Source of the DNA: Pseudovibrio japonicus
GTDB lineage: Bacteria; Pseudomonadota; Alphaproteobacteria; Rhizobiales; Stappiaceae
Direction of reading: 5' to 3'
Assembly: GCF_014651595.1 (NCBI RefSeq)
Contig: NZ_BMXE01000001.1
Span: 496,001-560,000, forward strand
Length of the DNA: 64,000 nt
The stretch's first letter is position 1. Each line of letters starts with the position of its first letter. The notes under the pieces were generated by a model. That model did not search any database and had not been told where the DNA came from. It saw nothing but the letters and a program-made list of their open reading frames with translations. This document shows, in pieces, positions 24,497 to 32,171 of this stretch. The position numbers and the translations under genes were made by a program.

Positions 24497-24698
24497 CGTT
24501 CCGTCCTCTGGTGCATTTGCTGGTCAATTTTCTGGCTCCTCTCCCCCACAGTTAAGCTGAGTTTCGGTTAATGAGATGTAAAGCATTTACTCTTAAATCT
24601 AACTAGTAATTCTGCTCGATGTCAGATGCACCGCCTCTATTTCTGGCAAGAACACGCACCATCAATGGCTCATTTTGCGTACACAGGTTCCTTCAGTT

Positions 24699-25538
24699 AT
24701 GGAAGACAGGTCTCAACTACTAATTGCAGCAACGGAGGCTTTTGCTCAGTCTCGCCACTCTCACGCAAGCTCTCATATGTATGAGGAGTTGGCACTGCAG
24801 CAGCTGTCGTTGGTATCGGCAGCCAGCCGGCTGAAGGTCGCGCAGTTGCTATGTCCGATCACCTATGCTCCGGAGGCCGTGTTGAAAGCACTTGCAAATG
24901 ACCATGACCAGAACATCGGTGACTACGTGAGTTCCAATTTCAAGAGCCATAGTGCATCTCAACTCCGCGCCAGTCATTTGGAGCAGTCCCAAAGTGATTT
25001 AGTGAGACACTTCTTGGAGAGTGCGCCAATTTCTTCCAACTTGGATCTTGCTGCAAGTTTGACGGGACCTTCTGCATCAGAAGACGCAGTAGAAACTCTT
25101 GCCCAGAATGAAATCCAGGAGCTTGTGCGCCGTGGTCTGAAATACGGGCACACTAGTATGATTGACCAGCTGGCACAGGCTTGCGGGCTGACGGCGGATC
25201 AGGTTCATCAGTGCTGCGCCCACGCCTCTCCGGATGGGTTCATCGTTCTGCTCGTTGGGCTTGGTGTTCCAGCGCGGTTTGTGGATCAATTGCTGGTGCG
25301 TTTTTGGGGTACTCTCATCGATCTAAACAGCATGAGGGACTTGCAACAGTCGGCAGCTGGCATTGACCGGAAGGTCGCTGGTCAATTGATCCGCCATTGG
25401 AGCAAGACGGCAGTACAAGCCAGTTATCGCAGTGTTTTTGAGAGGACAGAGACTGCAACACGTGACCTGAAGACACAGGGTGCCTCTCTCACACGGCCGA
25501 CACATAATCATGCGGAACTGGCAACGTTAAAAGCGTGA
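24699..25538 (+). CDS. DUF2336-type protein
   Basis: A 279-residue soluble helical protein, starting at the ATG at 24699 (a TTG eight codons earlier is the alternative). It is built of repeated two-helix units of the HEAT-like kind seen in DUF2336 proteins, for example LALQQLSLVSAASRLKVAQLL, the run of helices from 150 to 200 and SPDGFIVLLVGLGVPARFVDQLL. DUF2336 proteins are alphaproteobacterial with no firm function. The last 12 bp overlap the end of the convergent DUF1491 gene. The family call is by general pattern and moderately sure. Confidence 0.6.
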   Translation: MEDRSQLLIAATEAFAQSRHSHASSHMYEELALQQLSLVSAASRLKVAQLLCPITYAPEAVLKALANDHDQNIGDYVSSNFKSHSASQLRASHLEQSQSDLVRHFLESAPISSNLDLAASLTGPSASEDAVETLAQNEIQELVRRGLKYGHTSMIDQLAQACGLTADQVHQCCAHASPDGFIVLLVGLGVPARFVDQLLVRFWGTLIDLNSMRDLQQSAAGIDRKVAGQLIRHWSKTAVQASYRSVFERTETATRDLKTQGASLTRPTHNHAELATLKA

Positions 25539-25898
25539 GAATAGATCCTCTGGACCCGGCTCTTTTGGAAGAGACAGGAAGCTTCGAGCATCTTTATCTT
25601 CGACCTCAACCACCCAGAAGTCAGGGTCCATGCGCTCTTCTCGGGTAAGCTTGGCTTCGATGTCCTCACGGGACGCCTTTTCCAAAAGACACTCAAATTC
25701 CCGATCCAGCGGCTTTTCTTCGTCGAAAAAGGATTGGGGTGCAGGGCCATAAAAATCGTAGGTCGAGTCCAGCCGATCAACAATGATGAATATGGCGCCT
25801 GCCTCTTGAGCACCCTTGCGGCGTATGCCTGCAAACGCGCCCTCTGCAAAGCAGCGGCGTGTATAAGCGGCGACCCAGAATTCGGAGGTTACTCGCAT
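25527..25898 (-). CDS. DUF1491 family protein
   Basis: A 123-residue cytoplasmic protein beginning MRVTSEFWVAAYTRRCFAEG; an 11-codon upstream extension is unlikely. The segment GIRRKGAQEAGAIFIIVDRLD and the following YDFYGPAPQ are the hallmark of DUF1491, a small family restricted to alphaproteobacteria with no known function. It lies 33 bp downstream of the peptidoglycan-binding protein gene on the same strand and is likely cotranscribed with it. Confidence 0.88.
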   Translation of the reverse strand: MRVTSEFWVAAYTRRCFAEGAFAGIRRKGAQEAGAIFIIVDRLDSTYDFYGPAPQSFFDEEKPLDREFECLLEKASREDIEAKLTREERMDPDFWVVEVEDKDARSFLSLPKEPGPEDLFSRF

Positions 25899-25931
25899 CC
25901 TACTATCTTTCTTACAGAAATTATTGTGCAC

Positions 25932-26825
25932 TCATATCCGGGTGCCACTGATAACGGCGAGCCTTGAAAACAGTGCTTCGCTCATTTGTCCGTCCACTTT
26001 CAACGCATTATCACGCTGAAATGCGGCAATTGCAGAAGCTGTCTGACCGCCGGGAATACCATCAATGGTCAAAGGGCCGTATCCCAGATCAGCCAGTGTC
26101 TTCTGCAATCGCTTGATGCGCTCTGTCATTACAGCTGTTTGGGTGCCCGTCTGACCGGAAACCTTAGTGAGGTTTGAGGCGCGCTGGGTGAGTGCTTCAA
26201 TCTCCTCAGGGCTTGCCCGCGGGATGGGAACCTCGGCTCGTGCAACCGAAGCTGTATTGGTCGGAGCTGCAAAGGCCTCAAAGTCCATGGTGAGGCGCGC
26301 CAACAAGGCTTCTGTCACCTGCCCGGTCTCACTCATGCCGCGCTGTCTTTGATAAGCGCGTACGGCCCGTTCCGTCGCCGGTCCAAACTGACCGTCAAGG
26401 CTGCCAGGGTATACGCCCAAGCGACGCAGCTCGTTTTGCACCTCAGCAACCAGTTCCTGACGCTTCAAGCGCTGTGTTGCTCTGACGAGTGCTGAACTAT
26501 CCAGCTGGTCCTGTGAGGTCCGCGTGGCGAGAATTGGTGATGGGTGTTTGCTGTCCTGCAAGAAGGCGGCATTGACTGCGATGAGCGAAGACATTGCCCC
26601 GAAGCCGAGCAGCACCAAAGTGAAACGTTTGCTCAGGCCAGATGATTTCTTGGAAGCGGCTTGCGCAACAGCTGCATGGTCGACTTCGCCGTCCTCGTAG
26701 AACACGCCGTCGTCATCGTAGTGCACATGCAGTTGGTAATCGCCATCAGGCCGAGCTTTCGCAGAACCCGAGCGGGTTCCAGCTTTTCTCGCATTTTTGC
26801 CGTTTGGCTTCCGCCCCACCATCAA
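25932..26825 (-). CDS. Membrane protein with two peptidoglycan-binding domains
   Basis: A 297-residue protein. A basic, disordered N-terminal part (1-66) is followed by one transmembrane segment (about 67-87, FTLVLLGFGAMSSLIAVNAA) and two PG_binding_1 repeats in the periplasm: about 130-172 (LRRLGVYPGSLDGQFGPATERAVRAYQ) and about 238-290 (LADLGYGPLTIDGIPGGQTASAIAAFQ). It probably anchors to the cell wall; there is no enzymatic domain. It is likely transcribed with the DUF1491 gene next to it. Family arrangement is common in Hyphomicrobiales. Confidence 0.85.
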   Translation of the reverse strand: MMVGRKPNGKNARKAGTRSGSAKARPDGDYQLHVHYDDDGVFYEDGEVDHAAVAQAASKKSSGLSKRFTLVLLGFGAMSSLIAVNAAFLQDSKHPSPILATRTSQDQLDSSALVRATQRLKRQELVAEVQNELRRLGVYPGSLDGQFGPATERAVRAYQRQRGMSETGQVTEALLARLTMDFEAFAAPTNTASVARAEVPIPRASPEEIEALTQRASNLTKVSGQTGTQTAVMTERIKRLQKTLADLGYGPLTIDGIPGGQTASAIAAFQRDNALKVDGQMSEALFSRLAVISGTRI

Positions 26826-27348
26826 GCACTACCTCTTTTACTGCAAACTATATGTTACCCGAGTACCAGCCATTACCAAGCCAAGCTGGTGTCTTCCTGA
26901 GGAGGTTAGAGATATCGCCCTCCTCTGATCAAGTCCACTTTGAATAGACCACTGCCCACCGAGAACCTCCAAATTCCTTGGGTAAAATCAGGGGGTGTCT
27001 CTGTTTTCCAGATCACCCGGTTGTACCAAGGTATACTTAAAAAAAGCCTTATCTGCAGCTGCGGATTGAGGCCAAAACAGATGTCAAATGCATTTTTCTT
27101 TCGCCGACATCGGCCTTTTGGATCTTTCCTTTACACTCTGTTCACCATGTCTGACCATCCTGAAAACTGTGAGGAGCGGCAAAATGCCATACATCTCATA
27201 GGCTTCTCATTTCTGATAAAATTTGACTCAAATTTAATGAGAACAAGATATGTTATATTTGAGTGTAAAGCCTATGGTTTCAATAGGTTAATCGACTATT
27301 TAAAAGTTGCCGAGTGTTCGGCATGACTGATACCCATGAGCGAGATCA
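26826..27348. other. Non-coding intergenic region
   Basis: A 523-bp A+T-rich stretch between two divergent genes. A 128-codon frame on the plus strand (from about 26940) looks non-coding: unusual composition, no ribosome site and no family. The region should hold promoters for the peptidoglycan-binding gene and the DUF5330 gene, but I cannot point to a convincing pair of hexamers. Confidence 0.5.
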
Positions 27349-27933
27349 ATGTTCTTTCTGCTTAGAACTGCATTCTGGATCGGCCTTGTCCTCCTTCTAC
27401 TACCCATCGGAACCGGGAGTGATGAGGATGCTCCCTCTATTGGGATCGTCCAGGTTTATCTCGCAGCTCAGTCCACTCTGCAGGATCTGGGTGGCTTTTG
27501 CGAGCGTAACCCCAATGCCTGCGAGATGGGGAGCTCCGTAGTCACGTTGGTGGGGTTAAAGGCGAAAGAAGCGGCTCGGCTTGTCTATGATTATCTTAAC
27601 GATAGTGAAACAGACGATTTGCAGCCAGTAAATTCTACCGCTCTGCCTTCCGCTCAGGATCTGATTGAAACTCTTCCGTTTGACGAGGTTGCGGCGGGAC
27701 AGTTGCTGCCAAGCTTCGGGAGTACCTCGGACGAACCTGCTCACTCCGGCACACTTAGCTCGGCGGATCTGGATATCCCGTGGCAGCTGAAAGGCAATCA
27801 GGCAAGCGGGCGTCCTGCGTCGCAAAAGTCCACAGAACGGGGATTATTTGCTGAAGTTCGCCCGACCTACGGAACGCCTGTTTTACCCGTTCCCTTGCCG
27901 CGGCCCAATCCGCTGCATTATGGCGCCAATTGA
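27349..27933 (+). CDS. DUF5330 family protein
   Basis: A 194-residue protein whose first 22 residues form a hydrophobic signal or anchor (FFLLRTAFWIGLVLLLLPIG). The following IGIVQVYLAAQSTLQDLGGFCERNPNACE with two Cys and the helix preceding DYL are the core of DUF5330. The C-terminal half is low-complexity and ends in the proline-rich PVLPVPLPRPNP. In Hyphomicrobiales this gene stands directly before sufE, as it does here, but it has no established role. Confidence 0.85.
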   Translation: MFFLLRTAFWIGLVLLLLPIGTGSDEDAPSIGIVQVYLAAQSTLQDLGGFCERNPNACEMGSSVVTLVGLKAKEAARLVYDYLNDSETDDLQPVNSTALPSAQDLIETLPFDEVAAGQLLPSFGSTSDEPAHSGTLSSADLDIPWQLKGNQASGRPASQKSTERGLFAEVRPTYGTPVLPVPLPRPNPLHYGAN

Positions 27934-27965
27934 GAATAACTCGCTGGTTCAATCAGCTTTTCCGG

Positions 27966-27999
27966 CCCATACTCTTACTTGAGTGTGGGTCGTTTTATA
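27966..27999 (+). terminator. Likely terminator after the DUF5330 gene
   Basis: CCCATACTC pairs with GAGTGTGGG (one G-T pair) around a 6-nt loop, followed by TCGTTTTAT. It lies about 30 bp after the DUF5330 stop and 80 bp before sufE, so sufE probably has its own promoter or receives readthrough. Confidence 0.5.
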
Positions 28000-28077
28000 T
28001 TTTGAATCTAATCATATTGCCCCAGACCAGCTGGCGCGATAAAAACTCGTCAAAACCATGAGTGAAAGAACAGACCT

Positions 28078-28509
28078 ATGACCACTGCGATCGCCGATAT
28101 TCTAGAAGGATTTGAATTCCTCGAAGACTGGGAAGATCGCTATCGTTATGTGATCGAACTGGGTAGAGAACTCGAGCCACTGACCGATGATGAACGCAGT
28201 GAGGAAAACCGCGTGCATGGCTGTGTTTCTCAGGTTTGGCTTTCAAAGAGCATCCGGAAAGATTCTGATAAAGGACCGATCCTATATTATAAAGGTGACA
28301 GTGACGCTCATATTGTTCGCGGTCTTGTTGCCATCGTGCTTGCGCAGTACTCCGGCGTATCGGCTCAGGAGATCCTTGAGACCGATATTGAGGGTATATT
28401 CAACAAAATCGGCCTCAAAGAACATCTGACACCACAGCGCTCCAATGGTTTGAGCTCCATGGTTCAACGCATCAAAGATGATGCGTCTGCTGCGCTGGCT
28501 CTGAACTAG
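28078..28509 (+). CDS. sufE: SufE, sulfur acceptor for cysteine desulfurase
   Basis: A 143-residue SufE-family protein. The sulfur-accepting Cys49 lies in RVHGCVSQVWL, and the family start EGFEFLEDWEDRYRYVIELGR (11-31) and FNKIGLKEHLTPQRSNGL near the C-terminus are clear. It takes persulfide sulfur from SufS for iron-sulfur cluster assembly in the cytoplasm. The suf operon itself is not in this window. The last 38 bp overlap the 3' end of the convergent DUF6456 gene. Confidence 0.93.
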   Translation: MTTAIADILEGFEFLEDWEDRYRYVIELGRELEPLTDDERSEENRVHGCVSQVWLSKSIRKDSDKGPILYYKGDSDAHIVRGLVAIVLAQYSGVSAQEILETDIEGIFNKIGLKEHLTPQRSNGLSSMVQRIKDDASAALALN

Positions 28510-29218
28510 GAGCTGTCCAGCTGGCCATTTGCGCCACATCAGGGACGACTGCGCAGCTGCGTGAAGATCCATAATGAGCGGCAAGGCGGTCGAGCGCCAG
28601 ACCCAACACGATTTTTGCCGTCCGTTGTGGCCATTGGCGTTCCACCTCGATGTCCTTCAGGGATTTCAGAAAACAGCAGACATCCAAAAGGATCCCGGAG
28701 AGCTCGGGACCCACGGCGGAGAGCGCGTTTTGAAGACGCTGTCTGGCATCGTAAACGCTGTCGGACACGTCATCTATACTCTTACTCGACTTGGATGAGC
28801 GTTCGCTGCGCCAGTTTGATTTCACCGTACCCCAGAGCTGCGCGTAGGTGAAATCCTCTCGTAAACGCTCTCCAGCCTCGAATTGCTGAGCCGAGATATG
28901 GGTTTTGCCGGTTTTATCTTTGCGCTTCTTTAGCCAGGCAAGTGGACTTTCCGAACGATCTGTATGAACTGGTCGACCTTTTGACCGAGGCACGGCCTCA
29001 AGCCCCCCTTCACTCAGTCGCTTCTTCAGCCATACCCGTCCTTCTTTTGTTAACTGATATCCTTCAGTGCCAACATTCACAAACCCCAGAGAGACTGCGC
29101 GCGCAACTGTTGCCTCCGCTCCAACTGACTCACTTATCTTTTGGCGGGTGCCGGCGAGGTGCCTGCACAGTTTAATCAAAGGCTCATCGTGGGTGTTGAA
29201 CTCAGGCTGTGCACGCAT
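28472..29218 (-). CDS. DUF6456 domain protein
   Basis: A 248-residue cytoplasmic protein. The N-terminal part (about 1-70) resembles a winged-helix fold (ATVARAVSLGFVNVGTEGYQLTKEGRVWLKKRL). The C-terminal part (about 85-235) has the DUF6456 signature ESPLAWLKKRKDKTGKTHISAQQFEAGERLREDFTYAQL. Family members occur beside a DnaA-domain-IV protein in Hyphomicrobiales, as here, hinting at a shared DNA-binding or replication-linked role; that is inference. Its start overlaps the end of that gene by 17 bp. Confidence 0.85.
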   Translation of the reverse strand: MRAQPEFNTHDEPLIKLCRHLAGTRQKISESVGAEATVARAVSLGFVNVGTEGYQLTKEGRVWLKKRLSEGGLEAVPRSKGRPVHTDRSESPLAWLKKRKDKTGKTHISAQQFEAGERLREDFTYAQLWGTVKSNWRSERSSKSSKSIDDVSDSVYDARQRLQNALSAVGPELSGILLDVCCFLKSLKDIEVERQWPQRTAKIVLGLALDRLAAHYGSSRSCAVVPDVAQMASWTAPSSEPAQQTHHL

Positions 29219-29645
29219 CTAACAACCCTCCTGCTTCCAAAGGGTAATGCATGCGAGCGCTGGCGACCGACGCCGAGAGCTGCCCCTCAATTTCTGACAG
29301 GACTGCATCAAATCTGGGGTTCTCTCTGAGGTCCTCCACCACTTTACAGGCATGGGCAGCAGTGGTCCTGTCACGGCCAAAGACAGCAGCAGCTTGCGAG
29401 AGCGTTCTACCCATGGACACGTGAAGGATGTACATGGAGACCTGCCGTGCTTTTGCTGCTTTTGCATAGCCACGGGACGCCGAGTGCAGTTCTTCGGGTT
29501 TCAACCCAAATGCGAGTGCAACACGACCGGTCGCCATCCAATCGACTGCGGAAAGAGGCTTATTCAGCACTATGGAATGATGCGAAGATTCCGAGTGTAT
29601 ACCCCGGCACCTTTCGTCTTTCTCCCCCTCAGAAAATCTCGGCAT
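29202..29645 (-). CDS. DnaA domain IV-like helix-turn-helix protein
   Basis: A 147-residue protein with a DnaA C-terminal DNA-binding domain but no ATPase domain. The region from about residue 53 to 115 carries the DnaA signature: ARQVSMYILHVSMGRTLSQAAAVFGRDRTTAAHACKVVE, with the RDRTT(A)xHA recognition helix that in DnaA reads the 9-mer DnaA box. It may bind similar sites and compete with or report on DnaA. Start uncertain: no strong ribosome site at 29645, and a start closer to LSAVDWMA is possible. Upstream of the DUF6456 gene in one transcription unit. Confidence 0.82.
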   Translation of the reverse strand: MPRFSEGEKDERCRGIHSESSHHSIVLNKPLSAVDWMATGRVALAFGLKPEELHSASRGYAKAAKARQVSMYILHVSMGRTLSQAAAVFGRDRTTAAHACKVVEDLRENPRFDAVLSEIEGQLSASVASARMHYPLEAGGLLDACTA

Positions 29646-30054
29646 TTCAATACTCCAATGAACTGGTCGTTTATCGTCAAAGAACAGTTGATTGTTGTCC
29701 TGCCGGAACTCGGGGAGGATAAGATTGAAGTCGCACGCGCTCCAAACATGAGCTCCTCTAAACGATTAAGGGAGATACGCCAGTTTAAAACACTGCTCCT
29801 GCCTTTCATTCGCGCAGGAAAAATCCAGCTCAACTTAAATTTTTGAACTAACTCTGAAAGCTTGCTGAGATTTGGAAATCAGAATCTAGGCAGCCCCAGT
29901 ACAAATAGAATACCAACTCTACTCATACATGAGACAAACTTGCCCTTCGGAAGGTTTACGCCAGACGTGCATAAAGTATCTGCAGCAGACGCGCATTCCT
30001 AAGCGAAATTCACTGATAAATGGGGGATAAAAATTGATGGAAGGGGAATAAAAA
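29646..30054. other. Non-coding intergenic region
   Basis: About 410 bp between the DnaA-like gene and the mucR terminator. Open frames here are short, poor in composition and mutually overlapping. It presumably holds the promoter of the DnaA-like/DUF6456 unit; nothing specific is seen. Confidence 0.5.
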
Positions 30055-30081
30055 AAACCAACCTCAGATGAGGTTGGTTTC
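30050..30081 (-). terminator. Intrinsic terminator of mucR
   Basis: On the minus strand, AAACCAACCTC / GAGGTTGGTTT form an 11-bp perfect stem (30055-30065 with 30070-30080) around ATCT, followed by seven T. It lies 22 bp after the mucR stop. Confidence 0.9.
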
Positions 30082-30102
30082 TTAACAGGATATATCCTGT
30101 GA

Positions 30103-30519
30103 TTACTTAGCGCGTTTACGCTGCTGACCGAGACCCATTTTCTTAGCAAGCTCGGAACGAGCTGCTGCGTAATGAGGTGCAACCATTGGGTAATCTGCAG
30201 GCAGGCCCCATTTCTCACGATATTCTTCAGGAGTCATATCGTAGTGCGTGCGAAGGTGACGCTTCAGGGACTTAAACTTCTTACCGTCTTCGAGGCAGAC
30301 GATGTAGTCGTTCGTGACTGATTTCTTAACTGCAACAGCTGGACGCAGTGGCTCTGGCTCTGGCTCGGAACGGTCGCCGCCAGTTTTCTGCAGAGCCACA
30401 TAGACGTCGTTGATCAGCACAGGCAAATCAGCGGAAGCCACAGTGTTATTACCAACATAGGCCGACACGATATCAGCAGTCAGTTCCATCAAATTGTTGT
30501 CTGCAGGGATCTCGCTCAT
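30103..30519 (-). CDS. mucR: MucR/Ros family zinc-finger transcriptional regulator
   Basis: A 138-residue global regulator. Start at [22 protein letters not shown]; the frame runs 23 codons further upstream but the family begins here. The prokaryotic zinc finger spans about 75-92 with ligands Cys75, Asp78, His88 and His92 (C-x2-D-x9-H-x3-H), Asp taking the place of the second Cys of classical Ros. It continues [23 protein letters not shown], typical of MucR. These proteins bind A+T-rich promoter DNA and control exopolysaccharide, motility and virulence or symbiosis genes. It is monocistronic with a strong terminator. MucR proteins often regulate themselves. Confidence 0.93.
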   Translation of the reverse strand: MSEIPADNNLMELTADIVSAYVGNNTVASADLPVLINDVYVALQKTGGDRSEPEPEPLRPAVAVKKSVTNDYIVCLEDGKKFKSLKRHLRTHYDMTPEEYREKWGLPADYPMVAPHYAAARSELAKKMGLGQQRKRAK

Positions 30520-30929
30520 CTCAAACCTGTCATCTTGTGGATCTAAATTTCGTAGGTGTACTTGTTTATTACAGGACCAATACTTCAATTCGAAAATTAA
30601 AGGTTCAATCCATACTTATCTCAGCCGAGTTTCGACTCTAAACAAGTAAAAACCATAGGGAGCTTTTATAGAGACATGAAATAAGGATAACAAGTTAAAT
30701 TCAACCCTTAAAGGCAGATTTACTATGGTTTTTTGTGCATTGTGATTTAGAAGGACCTTACAGACTTCCAACAAACTTGAGAAATCAAAGAAGTAAACTA
30801 GATAAACTGGTCGCCCTAGTGTACAGGCAAAAGAATGTGACTGTACTATGTGGCCAGCTTTTGGCAACGCGATCTGGATGGAAACTTAGTTTCCTAGTCA
30901 ATCACCTTCCCAACGGGCATTGTCGATTA
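30520..30929. other. Non-coding A+T-rich upstream region of mucR
   Basis: About 410 bp without a supported gene between divergent/back-to-back units: upstream of mucR and downstream of mrpG. Overlapping frames on both strands are of poor composition. A+T-rich tracts next to mucR are plausible autoregulatory sites. Confidence 0.5.
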
Positions 30930-30962
30930 TTTCTGGGCTCTTGCAGCACTAAAGCCCAGAAA
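30930..30962 (-). terminator. Hairpin after the mrp operon
   Basis: A perfect 10-bp inverted repeat TTTCTGGGCT / AGCCCAGAAA with a 13-nt loop begins about 20 bp beyond the mrpG stop. There is no T-run after it, so it may be a Rho-dependent or stabilising structure rather than a classic terminator. Confidence 0.45.
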
Positions 30963-30982
30963 CCTTGGCTGAAGCTGACATA

Positions 30983-31345
30983 TTACTGCGGCGTCTCAGG
31001 GTCCGCAGTTTTTTTTGTCACGCTTAACGCATCCAACTGGGTCTCTCTACAAGGTTTATAGCCCACGACATAGGCAGCTCTTGCAATGAGGTGTGAAGAA
31101 ACCGGCGCCGTCAACAGAAAGAAGCTTACGGTTGCTATCGCGCGTATAAAGTCATCCCACTGCTGCGAGTAAATCCCCAACGCAAGAACCATCAAGCCAG
31201 ATCCGAGCGTGCCTGCCTTTGCCGCCGCATGCATGCGCATGTAAACATCTGGAAGGCGGTTGATACCCAAAGCTGCACCAGCGGCAAAGATTGCTCCGAT
31301 GATAAGCATGATGCCTGTCAGGATAGCGATAATTCCTGAAATCAT
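30983..31345 (-). CDS. mrpG: Mrp Na+/H+ antiporter subunit G
   Basis: A 120-residue membrane protein starting at the ATG overlapping the mrpF stop (ATGA). Three membrane helices at about 3-25, 39-58 and 63-85 and the family pattern [22 protein letters not shown] identify MnhG/MrpG/PhaG. It is the last gene of the operon and has a hydrophilic C-terminal tail of about 25 residues. It is needed for assembly of the antiporter complex in the inner membrane. Confidence 0.93.
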   Translation of the reverse strand: MISGIIAILTGIMLIIGAIFAAGAALGINRLPDVYMRMHAAAKAGTLGSGLMVLALGIYSQQWDDFIRAIATVSFFLLTAPVSSHLIARAAYVVGYKPCRETQLDALSVTKKTADPETPQ

Positions 31346-31695
31346 TTCTGCTCCTCCTGACATTGAGAGTTTTTGACTTCCTGCATAATGATGAAGTCTT
31401 TCGCCTGTCCCCTGTTCAGGATGAAGCGGGCGAAGGCGACAGTTGCCAGGAACCCGACAAGGCCGAGAGCCAGCGAAATGTCGATATACAGTGTATAGCT
31501 GGAACCGACGCCCACAGTGGCAATCAGACCGATGGCAACCACGACCAGCAGGTCCAGCCCGACAATACGATCAGGCAGGGTTGGTCCCTTGATGATGCGG
31601 TACACAATCATAAGGAACGTCACACCCAAGATGATGAGCGCGATGCTCACACAGACGTATAGAAAACTCGCCGCAAAAGCTTCAAATCCGCTCAT
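31342..31695 (-). CDS. mrpF: Mrp antiporter subunit F
   Basis: A 117-residue protein with three membrane helices, identified by the MnhF/MrpF motif [14 protein letters not shown] (about 37-50) and the conserved helix around [22 protein letters not shown]. It overlaps mrpE and mrpG by 4 bp on either side. Confidence 0.93.
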   Translation of the reverse strand: MSGFEAFAASFLYVCVSIALIILGVTFLMIVYRIIKGPTLPDRIVGLDLLVVVAIGLIATVGVGSSYTLYIDISLALGLVGFLATVAFARFILNRGQAKDFIIMQEVKNSQCQEEQK

Positions 31696-32171
31696 CGAAA
31701 CGCCTCCATAATCTGACGTTCAAAACCATTCTTGATACTATCTATCTGTTCATCCGGGTCAGGAACGTCGAGACAATGGACGAACAGGACTTTCCGGTCT
31801 TCTGACACGTCCACAGAGAGCGTGCCCGGCGTTAGGGTGACCATGTTTGCCAGCATCGTGATCTCGTAATCTTCCGTGACGGTGAGTGGCACCGCGATGA
31901 TGCCGGGACGGAGGCTGATCTTTGGCCTAATGACAATCATCAGCACCCGCCATGAGGAGATCACCAGTTCCAGGAAAAAGCTGCCTGCAAGGATGGCCAC
32001 TTTGCCTGCCTTTTGGAAGTATTCCCGAGAGGCGATTTGCTCACGGATCAGGAACAGCGCAATGCTGGCAAGGATAAACCCGAAGACCAGGTTGAGCGGT
32101 GTGAATGAGCCGGTAACAGCACCCCATGCCACTGCCAGCAGCAGGTTCATGAGCAAGACCATGTTCTTCAT
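31692..32171 (-). CDS. mrpE: Mrp antiporter subunit E
   Basis: A 159-residue MnhE/MrpE protein. The N-terminal half has two or three membrane helices ([22 protein letters not shown] and [23 protein letters not shown]); the C-terminal domain is cytoplasmic, with the conserved [19 protein letters not shown] strand-turn motif and FVHCLDV. Overlaps mrpD by 4 bp. Confidence 0.93.
   Translation of the reverse strand: MKNMVLLMNLLLAVAWGAVTGSFTPLNLVFGFILASIALFLIREQIASREYFQKAGKVAILAGSFFLELVISSWRVLMIVIRPKISLRPGIIAVPLTVTEDYEITMLANMVTLTPGTLSVDVSEDRKVLFVHCLDVPDPDEQIDSIKNGFERQIMEAFR

Noticed and set aside
24572-24590. CtrA-like site (TTAA-N7-TAAA)
   Set aside because: One mismatch to the TTAA-N7-TTAA consensus in A+T-rich DNA; expected by chance.
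26940-27326. 128-codon plus-strand frame in an intergenic region
   Set aside because: No ribosome site, poor codon composition, no family; region more likely holds promoters.
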